From contig NW_019775710.1 in the NCBI RefSeq assembly GCF_001039355.2, forward strand, positions 171,489-192,163: a stretch of DNA of 20,675 bases, in the 5' to 3' direction. The position numbers were made by a program, and so were the translations under genes. The DNA comes from Lingula anatina. Its lineage: Eukaryota; Brachiopoda; Lingulata; Lingulida; Lingulidae. Within the stretch, counting starts at the first letter, position 1; every line of letters starts with the position of its first letter. The notes below the pieces were generated by a model. That model searched no databases. It saw only the letters and a program-made list of their open reading frames with translations, and was not told the origin of the DNA. Shown here piece after piece: positions 1 to 11,551 of the stretch.

Positions 1-103
1 CTGAATATCCCGCGGCGTAATTACTGGCAGCGTGAGCCAATTACTATAAGTTACTATAAGTAACTGGCTTGCGCTGCCAGTAATTACGCGGCGGGATATT
101 CAG
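1..103. repeat. 103-bp fold-back (inverted repeat) at the left edge
   Basis: Bases 1-42 and 62-103 are inverted copies of each other, matching at 38 of 42 positions by eye. Both arms end in CTGAATATCCCGC, and the 19-base centre itself contains a direct repeat of TTACTATAAG. This is the shape of a small fold-back or MITE-like element. It sits inside filamin intron 1. The left arm starts at base 1, so the inverted repeat may extend further left. I do not recognise the family, and target-site duplications cannot be tested. Confidence 0.85.
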
Positions 104-799
104 GGCACAGACCGTGATCATAAGATAGCGCGAATAGAAAATAGAATTTAGAAAATAGACATTGCATGTGAACGAAGCCTTAGTCCCTCAATCTTAAAAA
201 TTTGCCATGATATTGCCACGATATTACCACAAACTAGCAGCCTAGTTTATCAAACAACACCATCCAATCTCATCTAATCTGGCCATGCTATTAACGATGG
301 CACAATACAGTTACATGGACCACACCCTCTTCTCCCCTGCTAACTGCAAACCCAGAGATCCTATCAGTTCACTGTGGACACCCACATCTATAGCTATCTC
401 CACTCCACATCTGATAGGCTATTTAGAGAGCTGCCGAAAATAAAGACAAGTGGTTTGAAAATGGACAACACTGACAACTAGTTTTGAGTAACTTTGGGGT
501 GTAGTCTATCTTTTCCTCTAAGTATATTTCACCAAATTAATGAAAATTAGAAAAAATTATTATTAATTACTTCCATATTTTCAGTACACAAATAATGAAT
601 ATCCATAAGCTAAATGGTTAATTTTTACTATATTTTAGTCACAAACTATCTATGAATTAGGCTTCAGTTTTTAATGTCTTCAAAATGGATCTATAATCCA
701 TAAAAATAATAATGTACATTGCACTGTGGTTCAGTCATGCTAGAATAATAATTACTTTTAACTTACTGTAATCAACAGAAGCTTTAAGCTAGCTAGCAG

Positions 800-895
800 C
801 AGTGGACACACGCCCTTATCTCCAGCCGTGATCAGATTGACCAACATGATACCACAGATGAGGAGCTGCAGGTTTAGATAACTGCGTGTCCAGTG
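800..895. repeat. Imperfect 96-bp hairpin
   Basis: CAGTGGACACACGCCC at 800 onward pairs imperfectly with the reverse complement of ACTGCGTGTCCAGTG ending at 895. The arms are about 20 bases with several mismatches and a two-base gap. It could be a decayed MITE or chance. No flanking duplication is clear. Confidence 0.3.
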
Positions 896-3279
896 TCAAC
901 TAGCCATTGTCACACCATACCTGCCGGACACTGCTAATGGCCAGTGCTAATGGACAGTACTGGGACCACAATTTGTAATATGAGATTGGATTTTGTATTA
1001 ATTTTGTCAAGTGACTGTGTATGGGTTAGAGTTTGGGGAGGAGGCATATATTGCTTATGATGTTCTCAAGAGGAGAGTTTTGAAAGAGAATGGATGATGG
1101 TCAGTGCTAGGATGACCTTTTGTAACATTGTGTACATGTAGCTTACATGAAATATTGTATTTTAAATATAAAAAAGGTTTGCATTACTGTTGGGTAATAG
1201 GAAAACTGGTAAATGACTTCAGTTTTCTTTTCATTTTCATCAGTATATATTTATGGACTTCTGCCACTGGCAAGGATTTATTTTGGTACACTCCAACCTG
1301 ATAAGAATTTGTGATGAACAAATTCTGTACTGAACAATAGTGGTAAATATTTTCAAAAGAATTATTCTCTTGTCCTTGTGCTTGGAGCAAACAAGATAAG
1401 TCTGAATCAGATACCTTGCCACCATACTAATACAATGACAAATATAGTCCATAAAACAGGTTTCTGCGCAGCACTTCAACAGCTTTCTATGTCTCTTTAT
1501 GTCCAATATGATATAATGCTATACAGCATCCTGGTACGGCTGGGTGTGATGGATTAATATACAATAACCACTTATTCCTCAACATGTCATCTACAGATTA
1601 TACACAGATTTTATCACTATTGTCAGGTCATTCTGAAGAAATACTGCATCATATGAACAAATATTTCATGCCATTTTTGGTCATCCATGTATCTAAGTTA
1701 TCAGGTTTGAGCAAGACCTACAATAAGTTATAGCATAAAGGGTACACACCCATCTCTGTGAATGAAGGCGACTGAATAAGGATACAAAATTATTAAATTA
1801 TTTTTGTAGGGCCCCAACACCCCACCCTAACTTTGTCCCTAAATCCTCCTCCTATGCAGTGATAATCATCTATCAATGATGCCAAAATATTGGGGCTCAC
1901 CTAGTAGTAAGCACTAAAAAGTGCCTCTAACCTAATGCCTTTTTAACCTTTTTGTCATCAAACCCTCTGATGCATATGACAGGATAAACAAGTGTTCTAC
2001 ATATATGTGATGAATTATTAGTAGACCACCACATAAGTCTCTGAAGCTGAGTGTGTCACATAGGGGGCAGTTTAACACAATGTTGTGCTGTGTATCACTG
2101 TACTCCATCTCTACTGTTTAAAAAAAATAGAAAATATGTGCTCAGACAGTTTCATCAAATAAAATTATTTTCACTAATGGACACTTTCTGCCAAAATGTT
2201 TAATCCATAATAATGAATTAGTCTTTACTTCATCTGAAGACATTCCAGCAATATTTGCCCAACTTTTTATTTCAATGAATCATTAGCCATTGGGCTGAGA
2301 ACAAAAACTGAATCTAGTGTGAGCCAAGCTATAAATCACTTCTCACAGATCCTACTGTAAAAAAAAAGGGCCTGTTCAGATAGCTATGTCTATCTTCCTG
2401 CAGGAAACATACCATGATACGGTATTGAGCATTATAATGAAATGTCAGCACCATGAAATAGACTCTTCAGACCATAGCACCAGACTAACCAGATATACTG
2501 TATTGCCAAATAGCATTCCTGACATGTCATTTTTACAAAATCTTGAACTATAAATAATTTTTTAGTACTGAGCACACTGTCTGTCGATTTGTCACATATT
2601 AATATATCACTCCACTGAACAGAAACCTGCAGAGAAAAAAAGAAAACATTTCTCAGATCCCTGTCTCTCTCTTCCTGTTATGACCATACATAAAAGTCAC
2701 TACACAGGGAGAAGTAATGATTGATAGCCATATATATGACTACAAGGCACATACCATATGTGCTTTATTCATGAAAACTGATGGCCATTTCTCTGAGGAG
2801 ATGCTGCAATTATTATGGCAATTATTTCCATTGTAGCAGGTTTCTATTGTTAGTGATAGAATTTAGGGTAATTTTTCATAACCTGTAGATAAAGATGTGT
2901 CAACAGTCACCTCTTTGATTGATAAATAGTGTTATTAATAAGAAGACAAATTCTGATGACAAGTATGATAACTGACATTGTTTAATCACTGCTGCATAAT
3001 TTAAGATATATTTGCTTTATTGCCTCACCCCCCATCCCATCCCTTCAATATCCATACTAAGCAATTAATGATTTAATGCCCACCACTACATAAATATATG
3101 ATACAACAAATGTAAGAATGCATGACGAACAAAATCAACTGCAACATATCTAAGTGTACTTTGTCTTAAGTAAGATAAATCCACTTCACATCTTTATGGC
3201 TCTTACTATTGATAATAAATAAGAACCATGGGTATGCCTAAGCCTCCCCTCCCCCCTGGACTAACAATCACACAAGTAT

Positions 3280-3291
3280 CCCCCCCCCCCC
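3280..3291 (+). repeat. C12 homopolymer in a C-rich tract
   Basis: Twelve consecutive C follow other C-rich runs from 3244. It lies in filamin intron 1. Confidence 0.95.
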
Positions 3292-3782
3292 TCCCCAAAC
3301 AGTTGTACTGCATGGGAAATTCATGTGAATTTCACTTACTAATATTCCTGTTGGTAATTCAATCATCTTTCAGAAATCACCTAGCATTTACATATTCAAT
3401 TATTTTAAGCTTGGTGACAACAACCATGACAAACTAGGCAGGGAGCTATACAGTTGTGCTGCTTTGTCAGGTAAACTACCTGGGCATTGCACCTTTAGAA
3501 GTTAATGGTCACTTAATTCGAACGAGAGGTATTTGAATAAAATGCACTATAAAATACGCTTTTTAACTCCACTGATATCTCTACAAAAGTCTTGTATGTA
3601 TTTGTGTTAACTGTTTGAAATACCATGTAACTTAAAACTTTTCCGGACTTTTTGACACATGCATACACTCAACGTTAATAACATGGTAATAACAGGTGGT
3701 TCAATGTCACATTCACGACTGCCCGGGTTTGCTGAAATTGCACGGGACAGGGGACGAAAGAGAAAGACATAAAACAACTTAC

Positions 3783-4110
3783 CGATGTTGACAATCTTGA
3801 TGCCTTCATCCTCCTCCAAGAAACGAAGAGAGAGGGTGACATTCTCCAGTTTCTGTGTACGGAAGTTAGGTCTCTTGTTGACGTGCTTAAACTTCTTTCC
3901 CGATAATACCTCCACCAGAGCGATTAAGCGCAGGCCATCGCTCAGATCGGTCTCCAGATCGTTGAGGACCTTGTTGACGGTCTTCAGATGCTCGTTGCAC
4001 CATCTTGAGAATGTATTTTTCTGAATTAATTTCCACTGAGCGTCGTCTGCGAGCTCACGTTCCGCCGGCATCTCTTCGTCTTCATCCAAAGCCTCGATTT
4101 CGGGATTCAT
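3783..4110 (-). CDS. Filamin, first coding exon (N-terminal CH1 domain), partial gene
   Basis: Filamins are dimeric actin cross-linkers: an N-terminal pair of calponin-homology domains binds F-actin, and a long rod of immunoglobulin-like repeats follows. This exon encodes 109 residues plus one base. An acidic leader (residues 1-20) is followed by the start of CH1. Diagnostic blocks are [20 protein letters not shown] (about residues 24-43), [20 protein letters not shown] (about 52-71) and [18 protein letters not shown] (about 78-95). [11 protein letters not shown] separates filamin from alpha-actinin and spectrin CH domains. The ending [13 protein letters not shown] resembles insect cheerio-type filamins more than vertebrate ones, as far as I recall them. 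The ATG at 4110 has A at -3 and precedes the whole domain. The exon ends at a GTAAGT donor (3782-3777), and the split codon G|.. would continue as Asp, as in the family. The remaining exons lie left of the window. Confidence 0.93.
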
Positions 4111-4133
4111 GTTGATTGCGTTAGTGCTGCCCT
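4111..4133 (-). other. Filamin 5'UTR part of coding exon (probable)
   Basis: On the minus strand, a pyrimidine-rich stretch ending in TCATTTTCTGTGGTTAG (acceptor AG at 4135-4134) stands 23 bases before the filamin ATG. This suggests a short leader spliced to an upstream non-coding exon. It is inferred from the acceptor motif alone; transcript data would decide. Confidence 0.5.
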
Positions 4134-4643
4134 CTAACCACAGAAAATGAAACTACTGCTACTTGCAGATGGGTTAACCTAACTTGTTGAATGGTTGGTC
4201 TGGGAGTGCCCTAAAGAAAACAATAAAACCACTGAATAAAGTCAACCGCGACGTCCTTTAAGGGAGACCAAAAGGGAAGCATAGCTGGTAGAAATTAGCT
4301 TCCAAGATAATAAAGTCAAGAGATCACAACGCTTGGTATACTGGACAGCCTTACCTTGCAGTAACCTAAACCATAGGAAACCGGACAGCACCGGCGAACC
4401 TGAAACTTAATTCAATCTTAAAGGCTCTCACTTACTTTAAGGAATGTAAACACCCACTCACAAACAGCACAAACAGGTCGCTGTTTTTCTTCAAAAATTC
4501 TGATTCCAGCCCCTCTAAACTCAAGTAAATCCAAACTGACAACCACCAGTAAGAATAAAACTCAGAACTTCCTACTATATATACATAGCACCAATGCCTC
4601 TCAGAGATGACTGTTCCCCAGAAAGTTCTAAAAAGTTGCTCAC
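4134..4643 (-). other. Probable filamin 5'UTR intron (about 510 bp)
   Basis: It is bounded by a GTGAGC donor read on the minus strand (4643-4638) and a TTAG acceptor (4137-4134). The interior is non-coding with no repeats seen. Confidence 0.45.
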
Positions 4644-5040
4644 CGGCAAGATGGCTTCCTCCGAGTACTGGCTACGTGAGTGAACGAGAATAGGATAGGA
4701 TGCCGGTCCAGGCTCTGGCAAAGTAGCACACGCAACGTACAAGGGAGGCTACAGTATACGTTCTATCGTTGGTTGCCAGACAAGCTTACCGAACCACAAG
4801 CCAGTAAAAAGTTTACGTCACGACCTCAAGGAAAATAGTTTGCCGGTAGAGTCAGATAACAGCTCTTGTCAAAATAGGAAGGTCCAAATAGGAATAGGCT
4901 GGAGAACGTCGAGGCAAGGGATTGGGCCGAGGTGTTATTTGAGAAGGGAATCTGTGCCAGTCGGCGGGTTGATTGGTGGAGGAACCTTACACTGGAGATG
5001 TTCCTAATTTGGCTAAGGCACCGGCTGCGGCTTATTTATA
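4644..5040 (-). promoter_or_regulatory. Candidate filamin first exon and promoter
   Basis: This is the first CpG- and GC-richer stretch upstream of the filamin leader. On the minus strand it contains a YY1-like GCCATCTT (4655-4648) a few bases before the GTGAGC donor. CCAAT is read at about 4925 and 4975, and a TATAAATA sits at 5040-5033. The TATA-like site would start transcription near 5005 and give a non-coding exon of roughly 360 bases. A start nearer 4700-4750 is equally possible because the CCAAT boxes lie below the TATA. None of these motifs is decisive. Confidence 0.4.
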
Positions 5041-5298
5041 CTCAGGTCGACTAATGGGGCTACCCCAGTACAGGTGCAAATCAGCTGGGATACGCGGCGC
5101 GGCTCTGTTCCAGAGATTTTTCTCTGATGAGCCGGCAGACAACTCTCTGGGTTTTAACCTACTGACATGCGGTGATTCAAGTTTCGGTGTGGTTCTTACC
5201 TGTAGGTGCGCTTTAACTTGTCTACCGCGAAATCATATATACAGATATATATTCGCTAGTCAGATGCAATGCACGTGCGCGCGTGCAAATGTATGGTT

Positions 5299-5316
5299 AC
5301 ATACAGATCTGTATGT
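5299..5316. repeat. 18-bp perfect palindrome
   Basis: ACATACAGATCTGTATGT is self-complementary. It lies 13 bases after a CG-alternating GTGCGCGCGTGC stretch. It could be a dimeric transcription-factor site upstream of filamin, or chance. Confidence 0.8.
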
Positions 5317-8300
5317 GCGTGTCGGGGTGCGCTTGGCTGTTCGCCCGATATTTAATTGCTGTTTGTGATGTTTCAACTGTTTCTAAGCAGTGACCCCATT
5401 AAATGCAACATGAATAATTCCTATATAGTTTGAATACATGTTATTGGGGTTCTCTCTCTATCTTCAGGCTGTGCGTCATATAAAATATGCGGGATTTCAA
5501 TTTTATTCACGCACATTAAAACGCTTATAAATTACACATAGGCCCTATTTGTAAGTTGATAATTGTCTTTTGGTAAATTGTCATCAGTTTAATGTATTTT
5601 GGATGCGACAGTCAATACGCCAAATGTGCAATGCCGGTCACTATATATACCCACCCTGATTATCAGAGGAAAGTCACATCTCTACTGTCAGCATACCTCT
5701 GCTGTTGTCATACTGGAATACTAGCTGATAGTAGACAGGTGATTTCCCTGTGTCCTCTGAAACTCAGGGTGTTATATCCCCCCCTCCACCCCCACCCAGC
5801 TCCTTCTATCTTTGCAGACAATCTGATGACGCTTTACCCAAACACCTGCAAATAACGATGTCAAAATAACGATGCCATCTTCAGTCTTGCGAGTAGGTCA
5901 CATACACGTAATCTTTCAAATCAGCCAATAATATTTGCAACATCTTACAAGTAAGTCGCACAGGGGCGCTTACACTTAAAAGACTATTTCAAAGCGCCGT
6001 TTGGCTGGGTGATTAATGACTTTGAATTAGTGTACGGAGCCCGTGCACCCTTTTAACCGACCACTGGTGGCAATCACTTTAAATGCATCGTCCTCAGCAC
6101 GCCTACGTCCAACTTGCTATCTCTGGCAACTAGGCCAAGTGAAATTCTACCCCCATATTGTATTGCAAAACGGCCTTAATACCTGCACCTGTAGATGAAT
6201 GAGACCCTCCTTAAACGACACTATCGTATTAAAAGACGGTACTTACACCTGCTGTAGTGTGATATGGGTGACGCAGTGTCCCTCCTCGTGCAGGAAGCAC
6301 CCTTCTGCGGGTCGTCCTAAGCTGATTATGCTTAACGTGGTATGCGTGTACAGAGGCCAGACTTCATGTACAAATGAAAACTCTTTCTTCTCGTCAGTTT
6401 GTTATTCCTGGCCACTTGAGACTGCCACCCATTTTAGTGCACCGAGTAATATTAACAACAAATACGCCTAAATAAATATGACTAGGAAGAAGCGGTAATA
6501 AAACCCTGCATACTTATTCATCCATAGTACTGACCTAAACTAATACTATACCAAACTACCCGCACACTGCCTTCGGTGCCTTAAAGGTGGGCCTGCGTCT
6601 GTTGTATGCGACAACCGATTGACTAGTCGAGATACCGTCGATTGATAATCCCGTGCAATGACAGGGACGCTCTTTCTGTCACTGACTACTACGCTATGCG
6701 ACACTACCGACACGATAGAGATAGAGAGTGGAGAGACTCACCTAGCTACCAAATGCCGGGAAGCGGTGACGCATTGAGCCGACTGAAAGGTGCTCTAGAA
6801 GGGGAGGGACTCGGTCTATTTTCATGATGTATATACTTTATTGTACTTTAAATACATTACCAGTCTTGGAATCGAAATAAATTTATTGACATCAGCTGTT
6901 TTTTGGAGCAATCGTGTTCGGTAAGCCCACATTGAGTTAATACGTATGCTAGAGCGGTTTTTAACTTTGAACGCATAGAAAATATGTGCGGGTGATATGC
7001 AAGTCTGTGCAATAGGAAACATCTCCATGCCTCATATGTAAAGATTAAATAAGATGTTCCCTTAAAACGTGCGCCAATGCAGATATGACGACCTTAACGA
7101 GATAAGGGGCGTCAGAAGAGCAGGTTAAAAATCCTAATTGGCACGAGAAATATGTGTCGCGAGCATTGAAACAGCGGTGGCGCGAGCAGGCGGTCTTACG
7201 TGTCACCCCTCAAGATGGTATGATGTGACGCCGAGATATAGCGTACAACAACAACAGTGCCATTGATGATGCGATGACCTTCTCCATTGACTGTCAATGG
7301 CTTGACATGTGTTCTATTTATTGAAGCGGGGTCCCATGTCTATACATATATTAAATTACGCTAGTTTCGCGACTGTCACTGAAAATCAATTTTGATCTCT
7401 CTTTATGGGGTCGATTACATTTCTCAGGTTTCACTTTTTTATTTATTTAGCCTCCTTTTTTACGCCCCGATGTCTGTGACCTTTTATACATACTTTTTTT
7501 CAAATGTGCTATCATACTGACGTAAATAAAAAATGCTTGACAGTCAATCTATAACGGTGCGCCTATTCATCGGTGTGGCATGCGCATTTATTTGAGTTCG
7601 GTACTTAATTGTAATTTATTTAAAGACTCGTTCTACTAGTAAAAGAGCATGTATGAGCTTGATCTCTAATCGCATGACAGCTCCCTTCTAATGACATTTT
7701 ATTAACTACTTCAGTTGTCCGTGTGTCCGCATTTGGCCCCCGTTGGATGTAGTACATGTAGGGGGAGTGTAGGGGGAGTGTAATTTTATGGCCAACTTTG
7801 CTTGATGGAGATCCGAGTGCCCTTTCTTGCGAAGAGAGCAGAGCAGTTCTTGTTGACCAATAGCACTGATGTATGGACTTCACAGACTGGCAGTCAAATA
7901 TACAGACGAACGGACCGACAGAGAGACATTTTAAATGTACTACTGTACGCCATCTTCAAATCATACCTATGATATGAGTATTTGTTCTAATGAGTAGGGT
8001 ATGTCGATGTATCCTTTACGCCCGACGCGCGTGTGGCGTATTTAGCATGGGCGTACACCAATATTACAGCAAACATGCAATTAACTGATTCAACTATCTC
8101 TTCAAATGCTTTTTTCATATGTAGTACCCTTAATTTTATGACGGGGTGCTCCCCGCAGCGTTATTGCCTTTTACATGCAACTGCCATATAGTATACAGCA
8201 AAAACAAGCCGGGTAGTTGTTATTCGTGCCTGCTTAAAACACCCGCGAAAACACATTACCCGATTCAACCCAGGTTAAAATTATCTTTACGGGTTATGAC

Positions 8301-8445
8301 ATATAGATGAAGACTATTTCACTCAATATAATGTAACATAGAATGCAATGAGCGTGGTCGAAAGGACTCCATTTTTTGCCATCGTTGCTTACCGATTTTT
8401 TTATTTTTGTAAAACAGTGCTCAGAGAAGATATTATCATGAAAGC

Positions 8446-8448
<3 letters not shown>

Positions 8449-8481
<33 letters not shown>
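8449..8481 (+). repeat. (GA)n microsatellite, about 16 copies
   Basis: An uninterrupted GA dinucleotide run in intergenic DNA. The serine/leucine-rich open frame across it on the minus strand is a repeat artefact. Confidence 0.98.
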
Positions 8482-8486
<5 letters not shown>

Positions 8487-9671
8487 TTAATGCATATCCA
8501 CGTGTCCCAACACCCTGAAATACGTCCTGCAAATAATTCTAAACACTCCTTGTGACATTCATACACGTAGTGGTAAAAACATTTATTATTTTGGAATTCC
8601 AGCATCTCAAGAGTCTAATATTCAACTGTGTTTTTTTCTATGTTGCGCAGTCGAGAGAGTCAACACGAGAAAAGGGAAAGAAAAAAAAACACGTTCATGT
8701 TATCCAAATTCAACTTTTTCTTCAAGAGGTTTTGTCTGTTGTGTTTTGTACACACTGCGTTGGGGCCCGTGCGCATCCAATAAAAACATTTTACATGAAA
8801 TATGTTGGAATCTACATTAACATTGCAATAGGGAAGACAGTGTTTGAGATTGTGTTCAGTAAGCTTATTATCACTATCATTATTATTTTGAAGAGATTTA
8901 TTTTTATTCTCATCGTTATTGATGTAATAATCTTTTTCCCCCGTTTCTCTATTATTAGTTTGCGCGACGTGAAGGACATAATCATACTTAGGGGAAAAAA
9001 AGGAATTTATTTTGACATTTAGACAAAACCCGCGCTGCTCTTTTCGGAGGACCTGATGTCGACAAAAAGCCTCAATCCCAGCGAATTTGTACTTAACTTT
9101 TCAGTCTTCGAATAATATTTAACAGCATCCTTTTGTACTTTAAATCTAGAAGCATATTAATTATGAATCATTTTGTCAACAGGAAGTCACTGAAGAAAGA
9201 AGGCTTTACTCAACCAACACAACACCCCCTCTCCAATCAAAATTTATTTACACTGTAGCCATGCTCAGTATGTATCTACAACTTAAACTTGAGTGACAAA
9301 CAGCTTTCGGTAATCTATCAAAACCCGCTTTGTGACTACTGGTTGCGATGACTAGGAGTAAATCTTAGTTCTTGTGTGACACCCACGTACGTGTTCTACA
9401 GTCAACACGCAAACAAATACTGCCAAGGTGTGAGACTGTACGCGATAAATTACCTCCAAAGTTTAAGATACCACATGTACTATATACGCATGTCATTCCC
9501 AGATACTAGAAATGGAGGAGATATGAGGACAATCCGAGAATCCCTTGGAAATTCACAACCTTGAGCTAAAAGTAGTTGTCAACAAGCAGCCAATCATGCT
9601 CTTGGTAAAAATGGCTTTTTCAGCAGAGCTACTTGTAATCAGTCTCTGAACACGCAATATGTTAAAAATAA

Positions 9672-10838
9672 TTTATTCAAGATGAATAGCACCTCTCTGA
9701 TAATTTACCAATTATCAACCAACCAGTCTAGTTACCTTTATCTTCCATTTTGTGAGTAAATAACTATTTATAGAAAAAGAAACCCAAGTATGACATTCAC
9801 TGTCTACGTATTGTACATTAAAAAGCTAGTATTGCGTTAGTTGAGACCATTAACAATAAAATTGTGTTGGGTGTGACGATGAACAGTAATGTTGAGCGCA
9901 ATAGTAAACTGCATTGCATTAGTTGTGACAGTGTACAAGCTTAACAGGTTCCAAAAAGAACTTCAATATATATGTTGAAAGAAAACCATTTCACTAAATA
10001 CACAAGTAATACTGAGAAAAGTGAATGAAGATGCAAATGTCAGTTTATGAACATGGTACAGTGAATTTCTATCTTCACATGATCGTCATGTTGGACAATG
10101 AGAATCATAAGACTCCCAAACTAGAAAACACATCACAGTCAAGATAAATATATAATTTAGGTAAGTACTCAGGCTACTGCATATTTTCAAGTGCAATTTC
10201 GTTTTGCACAATGCATTATATACACACAAACCTTGATCACAGTATTGAATTTTTGGTCTGAAATCTGCTACATTTGACATTTCGCTATATGCAACCTTAT
10301 TACATGGACAGTGGACTTGATGACCAAAAAAAAAAAAAAATCATTTCTGGTGTTAAGTGGTACTATTTCACGGGGAAGTACGTATTGCTTTTTTTTTTGT
10401 AAAATCAAAAGTACAAGCAGTTCTAATTTGTGTTTCAAATGTTGTTGTGAACTGCAGAACTTTCCCGAGCTTTTGCCTGCATGTGACCAACATTTTTAAA
10501 GTCCGCCATACAAAGAGTGCTCTAAAATGTATTCTTCTCTGTTTAGTTTTGTACAGTTGCTGAAAAATATTTGAACCAATGACCCCCTAATAACTTCCTC
10601 AAAACAGGTGCATTGGATTCACCCTATACCAATAGAAAATGCATTTTTAGAGATACTTTTTTTAACCCACATACTACATGTAGCACCATCCTGAGACAAA
10701 CAGCCTGTTTACAGCCTTTGTGTTCTCCACATGGCTGAGAGGACTGAGTGACATTTGACACAGGTGACACCTGACAAGTGACATCTGACAAGTCCACCAT
10801 TCCTCCACATTTCATGGTGATGACAACAGCACACTGAA
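9672..10838 (-). other. Putative GSAP 3'UTR with distant AATAAA
   Basis: After the GSAP stop codon, the first minus-strand AATAAA that I find is at 9677-9672, which would give a 3'UTR of about 1.17 kb. No AATAAA or ATTAAA was seen nearer. The interval holds an A15 run (10326-10340) and no supported gene. The real poly(A) site could use a weaker hexamer closer to the stop. Confidence 0.3.
10326..10340 (+). repeat. A15 homopolymer
   Basis: Fifteen A on the plus strand, in the presumed GSAP 3'UTR. Confidence 0.95.
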
Positions 10839-10951
10839 TCACTGCTGCATACTTCTGTACATAGTGGCTGTGCTTTCAATGAACATCTTATCTACTTGAT
10901 TTACATTGCTAGTCATCTCTCTTCTTGGCATCTTGTTTTTAAATTCTGGAT
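10839..10951 (-). CDS. GSAP: GSAP exon: C-terminus and stop
   Basis: Acceptor AATCTGCCTTTCAG precedes the exon. It encodes DPEFKNKMPRREMTSN and then NQVDKMFIESTATMYRSMQQ before TGA. The end aligns in character and position with human DAEFVEEAALKHTAM near its own C-terminus, which supports this as the true last exon. Confidence 0.8.
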
Positions 10952-11229
10952 CTGAAAGGCAGATTCATTGTAAAATTTGAATTACCTGCTTGCTTATGAT
11001 TTGTACACTAGAAAAAAAAGTAAATTATCTACATAAAATATTTTCGGGTAGGTTTTTTCTTCTGTAAAATGATTTGAACAAAAATTACACACAAAGAAGC
11101 GATGTCACTTTGGCCATGGATGACTGTTTGCATGTTTTTGCATATGTTTCTGTTCATGTCTTGTATGTATATTTTTGCATGCATATCTGTTCATGTATTG
11201 TATGTACAGATGCATCCTCACTCACTTAC

Positions 11230-11274
<45 letters not shown>

Positions 11275-11515
11275 AAGAAGATGAGAGAGAAAATTTCACC
11301 TTTTGTCTCCAGCAACTTGAGCAAAGTAGACAGAGGTGGGAAAGTTTGCTGAGTATAGGTGCCAACCTCCATGCTGTCAACACTCCCTGGATAATACATT
11401 GACCATTATAATAATACCTTTGTAAATCCAGTATAAGTATGAGAGTCTAAGAGAGTATAACTGTTAGGACAAAAACACCAGTGAAGACAAATAAATATTT
11501 TACAGGCACTTTTGT

Positions 11516-11551
<36 letters not shown>

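Larger units (their letters stand above)
104..3782 (-). other. Filamin intron 1 (partial), no exon recognised
   Basis: This follows the 5' splice site of the first coding filamin exon and runs off the left edge, so the intron is at least 3.78 kb. I looked on the minus strand for the next CH1-domain exon, which should encode a stretch resembling the family's WTLILHYSISMP, and did not see it. The sequence is AT-rich with frequent stops in all frames. It holds a C12 run (3280-3291), short A runs and a weak hairpin at 800-895. Short open frames such as 1184-1506 and 3228-3437 have no family resemblance and are not called. Confidence 0.7.
5041..9660. other. Intergenic stretch, no gene supported
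   Basis: This lies between the filamin promoter and the GSAP 3' region. Open frames here (for example 4973-5368, 6199-6471, 6642-6827 and 8552-9022 on the plus strand) show no domain, no homology I recognise and no consistent splice sites. Small features seen are an 18-base perfect palindrome (5299-5316) beside GCACGTGCGCGCGTGC (5271-5286), a doubled AGGGGGAGTGT unit near 7758-7780 and a (GA)n tract at 8449. No tRNA-like or rRNA-like sequence was noticed. Confidence 0.6.

Noticed and set aside
3785-4024. Plus-strand open frame of 79 codons
   Set aside because: It is the antisense shadow of the filamin CH1 exon.
4973-5368. 131-codon plus-strand open frame
   Set aside because: It has no recognisable domain, lies in the GC-richer promoter zone where stops are fewer, and has no supporting splice or poly(A) signals.
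8552-9022. 156-codon plus-strand open frame
   Set aside because: It is rich in Ile/Phe/Val from AT-rich DNA with no family match, and is probably chance.
11074-11402. Plus-strand open frames with Arg-Glu repeats
   Set aside because: They are translations of the (GA)n microsatellite and antisense of a GSAP exon.
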